Positions 1 to 9,038 of a stretch of 64,000 bases of DNA are shown piece by piece. This stretch comes from Chitinophagales bacterium (GTDB taxonomy: Bacteria > Bacteroidota > Bacteroidia > Chitinophagales > Saprospiraceae), in assembly GCA_013299105.1 (NCBI GenBank), contig JAAFJY010000002.1, positions 310,001-374,000 on the forward strand. The letters are read 5' to 3'. The notes under the pieces are model-generated. The model was given only the letters and a program-made list of their open reading frames with translations, had not been told where the DNA came from and searched no databases. Position 1 is the stretch's first letter; every line of letters starts with the position of its first letter. The position numbers were made by a program, and so were the translations under genes.

Positions 1-201
1 AAGCAAGCCGAAGTGCACCTGCGCAACCTGCGCAACCTGAAAATAACCGAACCGATGCTGAGGGCTCAAGTAGATGAATTAGAAAAGGCCCTGAAGCAAA
101 ACAAAGGTGCCATCAGCACTTCTGCGCGCATGGGTTTTCGCGGCCAGGCAATGGCCAAAGGAGGAGGCAGTAGCAAGCGCCGTCGCCCACCGATGCGTTG
201 A
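1..201 (+). CDS. C-terminal fragment of an unknown protein
   Basis: The reading frame is open from the first base of the window and ends at TGA 199-201, so only the last 66 residues are visible. They begin with a charged, heptad-like helix (leucines spaced as in a coiled coil) and end in a Gly/Ser/Lys/Arg-rich basic tail. I do not recognise the family. A perfect hairpin followed by a T-rich stretch lies about 20 bases after the stop, which supports this as the true end of a gene. The start is upstream of the window. Confidence 0.6.
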   Translation, partial: KQAEVHLRNLRNLKITEPMLRAQVDELEKALKQNKGAISTSARMGFRGQAMAKGGGSSKRRRPPMR

Positions 202-221
202 TTTTTAATCCGTATAAGGAC

Positions 222-261
222 AAACCCGCATTCCAGGATTTTCAGGAGTGCGGGTTTGTTG
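222..261 (+). terminator. Rho-independent terminator after the partial gene
   Basis: Arms 222-234 and 245-257 pair over 13 bp (one G-T wobble) around a 10-nt loop and are followed by a T-rich stretch (TTTGTTGTTT). It lies just downstream of the partial gene on the same strand. Confidence 0.75.
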
Positions 262-334
262 TTTAGTGCTTTTCTCAAAGCGGATTCGTGGTCTTTGTAA
301 AGAACTGCGTCGTATTGTTTAAAAACCCAAACAA

Positions 335-1093
335 ATGCAAAATCCATTTTCACTCGATAATCAATTAGCGCTCATTACTGGCGGCGGTACTGGAATTGGG
401 CTTGCCATTGCCCAAAAAATGATTGAGGCCGGAGCGAAAGTTGTCATCACTGGCCGACGCAAGGACGTTCTGGAAGAAGCTTGTCAAAAATTAGGCGAAA
501 AAGCCAACTGGCGACAGCACGACATTGCAGACCTAGAAAGTACAGCAGGGGTAGTCGAAGAAATCGAAAAAAGCCTGGGGCCCATTGATATTCTGGTCAA
601 CAATGCAGGCATTAACAAGAAAAAAATCATCACGGAGGTAGAAACACCAGACTTTCTGCAAGTGATTCAAACCAATCTCAATGGCTTGTTCGTGATGACC
701 CGTGAAGTAGCCAAGTTCATGAAAGAACGCAATCACGGCTGCATCATCAGCATTAGTTCGATGGCGGCGATGTATGGCCTGCCTTATGTGTCGGCTTATG
801 CCATGTCCAAGTCTGCTGTTTTGGGAGTTACGCGTACCTGGGCCCAGGAGTTGGCTCCTTTTGGCATCCGGGTCAACTCGATTGCACCAGGTTTTATCTA
901 CTCCGAAATGACCAATGCGGCCCTCAATAGCGACCCAGAACGCAAAGCCAAAGTCTTTTCCCGCACCCCCATGGATCGCATGGGCAACCCCGAAGACATT
1001 GGTTATGGTGCTGTGTACCTGGCCAGCCCAGCGGCCAGTTTTGTTACGGGCATCAACCTGCCGATTGATGGTGGGAATTCGATTGGGTTTTAA
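335..1093 (+). CDS. SDR-family NAD(P)-dependent oxidoreductase (gluconate 5-dehydrogenase-like)
   Basis: This is a 252-residue classical short-chain dehydrogenase, the usual length for the family. The Rossmann dinucleotide site TGGGTGIG is at residues 15-22, NNAG at 89-92, the catalytic Ser at 141-142, and the YxxxK pair is Tyr155 and Lys159, so the enzyme should be active. The C-terminal segment ending in DGG is typical of the group. Overall it resembles the gluconate 5-dehydrogenase/2-deoxy-D-gluconate 3-dehydrogenase branch, but substrate cannot be fixed from sequence alone. It is a cytosolic single gene, convergent with the PQQ-type dehydrogenase, and the two share a hairpin terminator. 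Confidence 0.9.
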   Translation: MQNPFSLDNQLALITGGGTGIGLAIAQKMIEAGAKVVITGRRKDVLEEACQKLGEKANWRQHDIADLESTAGVVEEIEKSLGPIDILVNNAGINKKKIITEVETPDFLQVIQTNLNGLFVMTREVAKFMKERNHGCIISISSMAAMYGLPYVSAYAMSKSAVLGVTRTWAQELAPFGIRVNSIAPGFIYSEMTNAALNSDPERKAKVFSRTPMDRMGNPEDIGYGAVYLASPAASFVTGINLPIDGGNSIGF

Positions 1094-1103
1094 GCACAAA
1101 AAC

Positions 1104-1136
1104 TGAGGAGTTGAGTGCATCATTCTCAACTCCTCA
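1104..1136. terminator. Bidirectional hairpin terminator between convergent genes
   Basis: Perfect 12-bp inverted repeat TGAGGAGTTGAG (1104-1115) and its complement (1125-1136) with a 9-nt loop, between the stops of the SDR gene and the convergent dehydrogenase gene. Its arms belong to the heptameric GAGTTGA-type repeats seen elsewhere in the window. Confidence 0.7.
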
Positions 1137-1145
1137 AGCTCTCAA

Positions 1146-2288
1146 CTACTTCTCGTAGTAAATCCGGTAAATCGCATCGGCGTAATCATCGGATACCAGC
1201 ATCGAGCCATCTGGTAAAAATTCCATGTCTACTGGTCGACCCCATACATCGTCTTTGCTTTGGTCCAACCAACCCTGGGCAAAAGGCTGGTAATCGACGG
1301 CCTTTTGTTGATCGTCCAAGGTGACCATCACAATTCGATACCCGCTTTTTTTGCTGCGATTCCAGGAGCCGTGTTCGGCGATGAAAACCTGGTTTTTGTA
1401 TTTTTTGGGAAAATTATTGCCCGTGTAAAATTCGATACCCAGCGGAGCCACGTGCGCGCCTAATTTTTGAGCAGGGGCGACAAAATCGCTGCAATTCCTT
1501 TTTTTGCCAAACTCTGGATCGGCATAATCACCCTGGTGACAATAGGGATAACCAAAATGCTGCCCGTCGGCGCTAGCGTGGTTGAGCTCGCAGGCGGGTA
1601 AGTCGTCGCCTAACATATCACGGCCATTGTCGGTGAACCAAAGTTGCTTGTTGTCGGGATGCCAAGTGAAGCCTACGGTGTTCCGTACTCCTTTCTGCAC
1701 GATTTCCAAACCAGTGCCGTCGGGATTGATGCGGGTGATGCTATTGAAAATTTCGTTTTCCGATTCGCAAATATTGCAAGGGGCACCAACGGGTACATAC
1801 AATTTCCCGTCCGGCCCAAAGGCGATGTACTTCCAACCGTGGTGTTTTTCGCTGGGGTATTTATCATAAACCACTACAGGTGCAGGTGGTGATTCTAATT
1901 TCGACTCGATATTGACCAATTTAATGATCCTATTGACCTCTGCGATGTACAAATCTCCATCGCGGAAAGCCACTCCATTGGGCATGTTCAACCCTTTGGC
2001 CAACACGTAGGTCTTGTCCACTTTTAGGTCTCCATCGGTATCTTTTAAGGCATACACTTGCCCATTGTCGCGAGTACCCACAAACAAGACTCCGCTGGGC
2101 GAAAGGCACATGGAGCGCGCATTTTTTATCCCTTCGGCAAAGAGGTGAATTTTGAAACCTTCGGGCAGTTTGATTCGCTCCAAAGGCAAATTGCTGTTGT
2201 TCGTAAATACCCTTGGTTTGGGCGGGTTGATGTTGCCGCAAGCGCCAAGAGCGCAGCAAAGCACCAGTAGTAAAGACTTGAAAGGCAT
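1146..2288 (-). CDS. PQQ-dependent sugar dehydrogenase-like beta-propeller lipoprotein
   Basis: A 380-residue protein read from ATG 2288; an earlier frame extension exists, but this ATG directly precedes a lipoprotein signal peptide with a lipobox (LGAC, Cys17). The mature part has the repeated beta-propeller strands of soluble glucose/sorbosone dehydrogenases: a GVLFVGTRDNGQVYAL segment, an FGPDGKLYVPVG segment, a conserved HPD (residue about 207), WFTDNGRD, and EHGSWNRSKKSGYR near the C-terminus. The family oxidises sugars with pyrroloquinoline quinone at the cell surface or in the periplasm. The cofactor and substrate of this copy are inferred, as many Bacteroidota members are untested and no pqq genes are present in the window. 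Confidence 0.85.
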   Translation of the reverse strand: MPFKSLLLVLCCALGACGNINPPKPRVFTNNSNLPLERIKLPEGFKIHLFAEGIKNARSMCLSPSGVLFVGTRDNGQVYALKDTDGDLKVDKTYVLAKGLNMPNGVAFRDGDLYIAEVNRIIKLVNIESKLESPPAPVVVYDKYPSEKHHGWKYIAFGPDGKLYVPVGAPCNICESENEIFNSITRINPDGTGLEIVQKGVRNTVGFTWHPDNKQLWFTDNGRDMLGDDLPACELNHASADGQHFGYPYCHQGDYADPEFGKKRNCSDFVAPAQKLGAHVAPLGIEFYTGNNFPKKYKNQVFIAEHGSWNRSKKSGYRIVMVTLDDQQKAVDYQPFAQGWLDQSKDDVWGRPVDMEFLPDGSMLVSDDYADAIYRIYYEK

Positions 2289-2371
2289 AAGGCAATTTTT
2301 TACCCAATGTACAATCAATGGATTAAAGAAGTTTCAGAGAATCGACCATTGACCATTAATCTGCTGGATTT

Positions 2372-2411
2372 AACAAACAAGAGGACGTGGTTTTAGCTCT
2401 TGCTTGTTTTT
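2372..2411 (+). terminator. Terminator-like hairpin in the susC upstream region
   Basis: Arms 2372-2383 and 2397-2408 pair over 12 bp with one mismatch and run into TTTTT on the plus strand. No plus-strand gene ends just upstream, so it may act as an attenuator in the susC leader or end a small RNA. See findings. Confidence 0.5.
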
Positions 2412-2525
2412 CCAAAGAAGAATCTACGAATGCCGTTGATCATAAAATTTTATTGTTCGGTCAGGGTAGGTGAGCTAATTATCGTCTAAGTCTTGATATT
2501 TACAAATTCATCAATACTCATTGGC

Positions 2526-5500
2526 ATGAAACAGCTAGTACTTTTTTTTCTCTGCCTGTTTGCGCTAACGGGCCTATCCGGCGCAAATCCAGGGCCCAGT
2601 GGTAAAGCAAAAACCGCTTTTCCGGTCAGCGGTAAAGTAGTATCCAATACGGGAGAAACCTTGATTGGTGCAACTGTACTTGAAAAAGGAACTGCAAACG
2701 GGGTTACCACCGACGCCGAAGGCCAGTTCACTATCCAAGTCAAGGATGGAAACGCTGTATTGCAAATTTCTTATACGGGATTTACTCAACTTGAGGTTGC
2801 AGTGAACAACCGTAGCCAAATAGACATCACTTTGAGTTCGGATTTGGCTTTGGATGAAGTAATTGTGGTAGGCTACGGTACGCAAAGGAAAAGCCAAACC
2901 ACGGGTGCCATTTCTTCAATCACCAATCGCCAGATCAACGAATTGCCAATCATGAACGCTCGCCAAGCCCTACAAGGTCGTGCTGCGGGCGTGGATGTGG
3001 TACAGGCGGGTAGTAAGCCGGGTGCATCACCACAAATTCGCATCCGGGGCCGCCGCTCTTTCAATGCCAGCAACGACCCCTTGTTTGTAGTGGATGGGAT
3101 TCCTCTTTCAGGAGGCATTGACGACATCAACCCGCAGGACATTCAGTCGATGGAGGTCTTGAAAGACGCGTCTTCAACCGCTATTTACGGAGCTCGTGGT
3201 GCCAACGGGGTAGTACTGGTGACCACCAACCGGGGTAAAGCTGGGCGCACAACCATCAGTTGGAATACATGGGGTGGCCCTGCACAATCTTTGGGCAAAA
3301 TTGAAGTGTTCAATGGACCAGAATTCGCGGAATACAAACGCGAATCCCGCCGTGCAACGGGCGCTTATCCTGCGGGCCCTGCCACCGAAGCTGCCGATGC
3401 CAAAATTTTTGAAGCAGTTGAGTTAGAATCGATCAAAAACGGTCGTTCAACTGATTATGTCGATTACTTATTGCGCGAAGGTTTTGTACAATCTCACCAA
3501 TTGGACGCATCGGGGGGAAATGAAAAAACCCAATTTTTTATTTCTGGCAACCTGTTCAAAGACGTGGGAGTAGTAAAAAACCAGGATTTCACAAGGGGGA
3601 CTTTCCGTTTGAATTTGGATCACAAGATCAATGATAAAATAAAGTTTGGAACCTCTACCACCGCTGTTTATTCGATTCGCAATGGTGAAAACTTCAACCC
3701 GATCGGCGGTGCGATGCAGGAAAACCCACTGGGTAAACCTTTTGACGATGCTGGAGCCCTGATCTTTTTGCCCACTTCGGATGGTTTGCGCACCAACCCC
3801 ATTGCGGAGGTGGTTCCCGGAGCAATCATTGACCAAACCAAGCGTTATCGCATTTTTACGAGCTTGTATGGCGAATGGCAAATCATGAAGGGTTTGCAAT
3901 ACCGCGTTAATTTTGGCCCAGACATTACGATCCGTCGCCAAGGTAGATTTACAGGAAGCCAGACCAATGAGCGCCGTGGTGGCTTGCCTACGGCCAGTGT
4001 GAACAATCAGTTTGGCTTGAACTACACTTTGGAAAACATCCTGAATTACAATACGAAATTGGGGGAACGCCACAGCATCAACTTTACCGCTTTGCAATCC
4101 ATCCAGCGTGACAACTTTGAATCTTCTAACGTCAGTGTACTTGGTGTCCCCGCTGAACCTCAGGTTTTCCAAAACTTGGGCGCTTCCAGTCAAGTCACTG
4201 GGGTGGGATCAAACCTGGTGGAATGGACCCTTCTCTCCTACATGGGGCGACTCAATTACTCCTTTGACGATCGTTTCAACCTGACTGGTACAGTGCGTTC
4301 GGATGGTTCTTCTCGTTTTGGTGACAACACCAAATATGGGATTTTCCCCTCCGTAGCTGTAGCCTGGAACATCGCCAATGAGTCGTTCTTGAAAGGCGTA
4401 AGCTGGCTGGATCAACTGAAACTGCGGGTAAGCTATGGAGCCATCGGCAACCAAGCCATCAACCCTTACCAAACCCAAGCACTACTCGGCCGCACCTCTT
4501 ATGCCTGGGGTACCAATGCGGCCTTCGGCTACCGACCCAACACCATCGGCAACCCTGACTTGCGCTGGGAAACCTCTACCACTGGAAACGTGGGCTTGGA
4601 CTTTGAATTTTTCAATGGCCGTGTCAGTGGCAGCTTTGAAGTGTACAATACCATTACCACCGACTTGTTGGCCCCACAACCGCTGCCAACTTCTACTGGT
4701 TTTGGCGGATTCACCACCAATATTGGCAAAACCCGCAACCGCGGTGTAGAATTCACCATGAATACGATAAACGTTGACCGTGAAAAATTCCGCTGGAGCA
4801 CCGAATGGTCCTTCATGTCCAACCGCGAAGCCATCCTGGAATTGGCCAATGGCAAAGTGGACGACATTGCAGCAGGCCGCTTCATCGGTAAGCCTTTGAG
4901 CGTGTTTTATGACCTGCAAAAAATTGGTGTATGGCAAACCGCCGATAGGGACCTGGCTGCCAAGTATGTTTACAATGTGGGTGAAATCCGCATCAACGAC
5001 GTCAACAACGACGGCAAAATTGACGCCAACGACCGAACGATTTTGGGCAGCGCGGTTCCCGACTGGGCCGCTGGTTTGACCAACCGTATTGAGTTTGCTG
5101 GCTTTGACTTCAGCGCCTTCATTTTTGCAAGGGTAGGACAAATGATCCGCAGCCGTTTTCACGACAGCTTCAACTTGCTCTTCGGTCGATACAACAACCT
5201 GAAAGTGGATTACTGGACGCCCGACAATCCAACTAACGATTTTCCACGTCCGAACCAAAACCAGGAATTCCCACGCAACAACTCTTCGATGACTTATTTC
5301 GATGGCTCATTCCTGAAAGTGCGCAACATCAACTTGGGGTATACCTTTGATGATGAAATCGCTAGGAAATTAGGCCTGCAAAGCTTGCGGGTATATTCCA
5401 GTGTGCAGCAACCCTTTATCTTTGCTGAATACCGTACCCGCTTCAAAGGCATCGACCCTGAAACTCAAATCGACGGCGAGCAAGGTGTAGGTGGCGGCGA

Positions 5501-5564
5501 AATCAACGCCAACATCTCCCCAGCAGTACGCAACGTTACTTTTGGCATCAGCGCCAAATTTTAA
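2526..5564 (+). CDS. SusC/RagA-family TonB-linked outer-membrane transporter
   Basis: A 1012-residue TonB-dependent receptor, normal for the SusC family. I take ATG 2526 because the signal peptide (MKQLVLFFLCLFALTGLSG) follows directly. Order: signal peptide; carboxypeptidase-regulatory-like domain (about residues 35-110, VSGKVVSNTGE onward); TonB-box-like DEVIVVGYG (about 117-125); plug domain with a YGARGANGVVLVTT segment; 22-stranded barrel ending in a terminal Phe. It forms the channel of an outer-membrane import complex with the SusD lipoprotein encoded 22 bases downstream. The cargo is unknown; no glycoside hydrolase is directly linked, and the nearest sugar-oxidising gene is divergent upstream. 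Confidence 0.95.
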   Translation: MKQLVLFFLCLFALTGLSGANPGPSGKAKTAFPVSGKVVSNTGETLIGATVLEKGTANGVTTDAEGQFTIQVKDGNAVLQISYTGFTQLEVAVNNRSQIDITLSSDLALDEVIVVGYGTQRKSQTTGAISSITNRQINELPIMNARQALQGRAAGVDVVQAGSKPGASPQIRIRGRRSFNASNDPLFVVDGIPLSGGIDDINPQDIQSMEVLKDASSTAIYGARGANGVVLVTTNRGKAGRTTISWNTWGGPAQSLGKIEVFNGPEFAEYKRESRRATGAYPAGPATEAADAKIFEAVELESIKNGRSTDYVDYLLREGFVQSHQLDASGGNEKTQFFISGNLFKDVGVVKNQDFTRGTFRLNLDHKINDKIKFGTSTTAVYSIRNGENFNPIGGAMQENPLGKPFDDAGALIFLPTSDGLRTNPIAEVVPGAIIDQTKRYRIFTSLYGEWQIMKGLQYRVNFGPDITIRRQGRFTGSQTNERRGGLPTASVNNQFGLNYTLENILNYNTKLGERHSINFTALQSIQRDNFESSNVSVLGVPAEPQVFQNLGASSQVTGVGSNLVEWTLLSYMGRLNYSFDDRFNLTGTVRSDGSSRFGDNTKYGIFPSVAVAWNIANESFLKGVSWLDQLKLRVSYGAIGNQAINPYQTQALLGRTSYAWGTNAAFGYRPNTIGNPDLRWETSTTGNVGLDFEFFNGRVSGSFEVYNTITTDLLAPQPLPTSTGFGGFTTNIGKTRNRGVEFTMNTINVDREKFRWSTEWSFMSNREAILELANGKVDDIAAGRFIGKPLSVFYDLQKIGVWQTADRDLAAKYVYNVGEIRINDVNNDGKIDANDRTILGSAVPDWAAGLTNRIEFAGFDFSAFIFARVGQMIRSRFHDSFNLLFGRYNNLKVDYWTPDNPTNDFPRPNQNQEFPRNNSSMTYFDGSFLKVRNINLGYTFDDEIARKLGLQSLRVYSSVQQPFIFAEYRTRFKGIDPETQIDGEQGVGGGEINANISPAVRNVTFGISAKF

Positions 5565-5586
5565 TCACGATTAATTCTGTGAAAAC

Positions 5587-7260
5587 ATGAAAAAGCGTTT
5601 TCAATTTCAACATAAACTGGCTTATTTGGCCTTGTTTTTTGCCATGCTTCTGCCAATGGCTTGCGAGGATGTATTGAAAGAAGAAATCATCTCCAACGTG
5701 GGTAATGATTACCTCAATACGGGCAATGGCCTCAATGATGGGGTCAAGGCAGCTTACTCCTTCCTGCGCAGTTGGTACGGTACCGAACGTGGCCACAACT
5801 TTACCACCTTTGGCACCGATACCTATATGAACGGGGCCGACGGCAGTTGGAAGTTCATCAATACCTATGCCGCTCAATTTGACCCTCGGACGGGCCAGGT
5901 GCAGGAAATTTGGGACGATTATTACCGGGGCATCAATACTTGCAATGCCATCATTGATCGTGCTAGCAAAGTGACTGATTTGGCAGAAGCCGTTAAAAAG
6001 CAAAGAGTGGCGGAAGCCAAATTCCTACGAGCCAGTTTCTATTTTACCCTGACCCAATTGTTTGGCGGGGTGGACTTGCGCCTGAGCGAAACCTTGGCAC
6101 CTACCAAAGATGCCAAAAGGGCTACCATCGCCCAGATGTACACGGCCATCATCAAGGACCTGGAAGAAGCCATTGTGGACCTGGAGCCCAAGTTGCGCTC
6201 TACTGACTATGGCCGCGCCACCAAGCCTGCTGCCGAGCACCTGCTGGCCAAGGTGTATTTAACCAGGGCTACCTCGGAAGCCAAAGGAGCCGACGACTAC
6301 AACAAAGCCGCAACTTTGGCTGATAATGTGATCAAAAACTATGGATTCAAGCTGCTGCCGGATTTTGCCCAAGTGCACCAACAAGGGAACGAGATCAACG
6401 ATGAAGTGATTTTTGCCGTACAATATACTTATGATCCACTGACCAACGCTGGCGGAAATAACGCTCACGTGTTTTACCTCATGGAATACGACACCCAAGC
6501 TGGTATGCAACGCGACGTGGTCAATGGTCGCCCCTTCAAGCGTTACATGCCTACTACTTATACCTTGCAAACCGTGTTCGCGCCCGAAAATCGGGTAAAC
6601 GATAGCCGCTATTTCAAGACCTTTGTGAATGCTTACATCAGCAACCGGGCGGGTACATTCAATACCGCGTTCGATAACTCCAAAGCTACGATCACCACAG
6701 CGGTGGGCGATACCGCATTCTATCTACCAGGGGTAGAATGGACCCGCGAAGAGCGTGCCAAGAAGAAATACCAAGTCCTCACACCTTCGATGTACACCGA
6801 AAAACTGTTCCCCAGCCTGCGCAAGCACTTGGACGGCTTACGAGCTGACCGGACCGTGTTTGAAGGTGGTCGCGATTTTATCGCTTTCCGACTGGCCGAA
6901 ACGCATTTGATCAAGGCGGAAGCACTTTTGCAACAAGGCAAAAAGCAAGAAGCCGTGGACGCCATTAACGTGGTACGCCGCCGTGCAGCCTGGCCAGGCA
7001 AGGAAGCAGCCATGACCCTCACCGCCGATCAACTCAGCCTGGAGACCATCATTGAAGAGCGCGAGCGCGAATTAATTGGTGAACAGCACCGCTGGTTTGA
7101 CCTCAAGCGCTGGGGCTTGTTGGTAGAAAGGGTGAAAAAATACAATCCCCAAGCTGCCGCCAATATCAAGGACTATCACGTGTTGCGCCCCATTCCACAG
7201 GTGCAAATCGACCGAGTAGAAGGCGGCGCATCAGCTTTTCCGCAGAATACTGGGTATTGA
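5587..7260 (+). CDS. SusD/RagB-family nutrient-binding outer-membrane lipoprotein
   Basis: A 557-residue SusD-like protein. It has a lipoprotein signal peptide with lipobox PMAC (Cys26), then the helical SusD N-terminal region with TPR-like segments (for example AEAKFLRASFYFTLTQLFGG), and the typical C-terminal RagB/SusD block, including IIEERERELIGEQHRWFDLKRWG near residues 479-500. SusD proteins cap the SusC barrel and bind the substrate at the cell surface. It is transcribed with susC (22-bp gap) and followed by a strong hairpin, so the pair forms a two-gene operon. Confidence 0.95.
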   Translation: MKKRFQFQHKLAYLALFFAMLLPMACEDVLKEEIISNVGNDYLNTGNGLNDGVKAAYSFLRSWYGTERGHNFTTFGTDTYMNGADGSWKFINTYAAQFDPRTGQVQEIWDDYYRGINTCNAIIDRASKVTDLAEAVKKQRVAEAKFLRASFYFTLTQLFGGVDLRLSETLAPTKDAKRATIAQMYTAIIKDLEEAIVDLEPKLRSTDYGRATKPAAEHLLAKVYLTRATSEAKGADDYNKAATLADNVIKNYGFKLLPDFAQVHQQGNEINDEVIFAVQYTYDPLTNAGGNNAHVFYLMEYDTQAGMQRDVVNGRPFKRYMPTTYTLQTVFAPENRVNDSRYFKTFVNAYISNRAGTFNTAFDNSKATITTAVGDTAFYLPGVEWTREERAKKKYQVLTPSMYTEKLFPSLRKHLDGLRADRTVFEGGRDFIAFRLAETHLIKAEALLQQGKKQEAVDAINVVRRRAAWPGKEAAMTLTADQLSLETIIEERERELIGEQHRWFDLKRWGLLVERVKKYNPQAAANIKDYHVLRPIPQVQIDRVEGGASAFPQNTGY

Positions 7261-7284
7261 TGGTTTGATTTGATATTTTATAAG

Positions 7285-7333
7285 ACAGCGGGCGGGTCAA
7301 CAAGGATAAGTTGATTCGCCCGTTGTGCGTTTT
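7285..7333 (+). terminator. Terminator of the susC-susD operon
   Basis: A 17-bp stem (7285-7301 with 7310-7326, including G-T wobbles) around an 8-nt loop lies 25 bases after the susD stop. The following T-rich tract is weak, but stem length and position fit operon termination. Confidence 0.65.
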
Positions 7334-7387
7334 GCCCTTTCCATTTTGGCCCCAGTGGTTAAATGTAGGTTAAAGTGAAGCCAGGTG

Positions 7388-7439
7388 CCAGTGGATTACC
7401 TATTTTTGTAAGGTATAAAACTGAATCCACTGGATTTTT
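7388..7439 (+). promoter_or_regulatory. Inverted repeat flanking a -7 box upstream of the histidine kinase
   Basis: Perfect 10-bp arms CCAGTGGATT (7388-7397) and its complement (7424-7433) enclose TATTTTTG (7401-7408), an exact match to the Bacteroidota -7 consensus TAnnTTTG. The right arm is followed by ATTTTT. It could be an operator over the promoter or a terminator/attenuator; the sequence does not decide which. Confidence 0.45.
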
Positions 7440-7487
7440 AATAAAATTCAGCACTTTTGCACATGGGCCTGGCCCTAAGGAAAACAC

Positions 7488-8969
7488 ATGAATCAAAAAA
7501 CAATCGCACTGATCGTTGGTTTAATGGCCGCAGCGGTGATTGGGGTAATCTTGGTGCAGATTGACCTCATCCGGACGTCTATGGTCGAAAATAGGCAACG
7601 ATTTGATAATACTATTACTGATGCTTTGATCAAGGTTGCTAACCGCTTGGAAGAACAAGGTGTTAGTTTTTATAATGCCTCCTACAATGGTTATATGGAG
7701 CAATTTCTGAAAGAAGCAGAAATTGCCAAACTAGTACCAGAGCCGTCTAAAGTCTTGTATCCTCAAACGAACAAAGAAATTATAGACAGACAGCAGTTGA
7801 TCCTTAATCAAATGGCTAAAAACCCAAAACTTGCCTCGCTTTTTGGTCAAGGGGTTCCGCCTCCAATTGAGGAACGAATCATGCCAGATGAGTTGGCTCG
7901 TTTGATCAGGCAAGAGTTCAAAGATCGAAAAATCAACTTGGATAACCCTAAGTTTGATTATCATTTTGGCGTCTTCTCCACACAGAAATCGGCAATGGTG
8001 ATCATTGATGAGCACTTTGCCGTAGCTGCTGGACCAATACAAGCTTCCAATATCCAAACGGGAGAAAAAAGCCTTTATAATCCCGACTATCGGGTAGCTC
8101 TCTTTTCAGGTGAAAAACCAACACCTGGCGAGTTGAGGGTGTTTTTCCCTAATCGCAGCAACATCATTTTAAGTACTTTGTGGAAAAACTTTTTGGGTAC
8201 CTTGGTTTTTTCATTGTTGATTTTGTCTTGTTTTGCTTATACCATTAATGTCATTTGGCGGCAAAAAAAGGTCTCGGAAATGAAAACCGATTTCATCAAC
8301 AACATGACCCACGAGTTCAAAACGCCGATTGCGACCATTTCACTGGCTACTGATTCCATCATCAACCCCGGAATCCTTGGCCATCCAGAGAAGGTTCAGC
8401 GTTTTGTGAACATAATAAAACAAGAAAATAAACGTATGAATAGTCAGGTAGAAAAAGTGCTTCAGATGGCCCTCATCGACAAACGCGATTTCTCCCTTAA
8501 GCTAGTCCCCATTAACCTGCACGAAGTGATTCAAGCAGCGTTAGAAAACATCAATTTGCGTGTCGAAAAACGCGAAGGTAGTGCGAAGGCGGTGCTGGAT
8601 GCTACGAATCCAATTGTGGAAGGCGACCTTACTCACGTATCCAACATGATCAATAACTTGTTGGATAATGCTGAAAAATACTCAGCAGAAAAACCCGAGA
8701 TCACTATCTCCTCTCGCAATGTCCCCAATGGTGTGGAAATCACCGTGCAAGACAAGGGCATTGGAATGAGTAAAGAAGCCCGTAAGCAAATTTTCGACAA
8801 GTTCTACCGCGTGTCTACCGGAAACTTACATGATGTGAAAGGTTTCGGCTTGGGGCTAAGTTATGTAAAAGCCATGATGACGGCCCACAAAGGACAAGTG
8901 GAAGTAAAAAGTGAATTGGGAAAAGGCAGTAGTTTTATGCTAACTTTCCCCTTTCATGTTGAACCTTGA
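7488..8969 (+). CDS. Membrane-bound sensor histidine kinase
   Basis: A 493-residue kinase with two membrane segments (about residues 5-27 and 236-256) bounding a 205-residue extracytoplasmic sensor region of no recognised fold. The cytoplasmic part has the HisKA H-box HEFKTP with phospho-acceptor His275, then the ATPase N-box (INNLLDNAEKYS), the G1 box DKGIGMS and the G2 box GFGLGLS. All catalytic motifs are intact. No HAMP domain is evident between the second helix and the H-box. It autophosphorylates and should pass phosphate to the response regulator encoded 69 bases downstream. The signal is unknown. Confidence 0.93.
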   Translation: MNQKTIALIVGLMAAAVIGVILVQIDLIRTSMVENRQRFDNTITDALIKVANRLEEQGVSFYNASYNGYMEQFLKEAEIAKLVPEPSKVLYPQTNKEIIDRQQLILNQMAKNPKLASLFGQGVPPPIEERIMPDELARLIRQEFKDRKINLDNPKFDYHFGVFSTQKSAMVIIDEHFAVAAGPIQASNIQTGEKSLYNPDYRVALFSGEKPTPGELRVFFPNRSNIILSTLWKNFLGTLVFSLLILSCFAYTINVIWRQKKVSEMKTDFINNMTHEFKTPIATISLATDSIINPGILGHPEKVQRFVNIIKQENKRMNSQVEKVLQMALIDKRDFSLKLVPINLHEVIQAALENINLRVEKREGSAKAVLDATNPIVEGDLTHVSNMINNLLDNAEKYSAEKPEITISSRNVPNGVEITVQDKGIGMSKEARKQIFDKFYRVSTGNLHDVKGFGLGLSYVKAMMTAHKGQVEVKSELGKGSSFMLTFPFHVEP

Positions 8970-9038
8970 TCAAAACCCGGATAGTTGCAAGTGTAACGTT
9001 TTATGGTTGCTTGCATTCCGCTAAAAATAACGCTAGGT

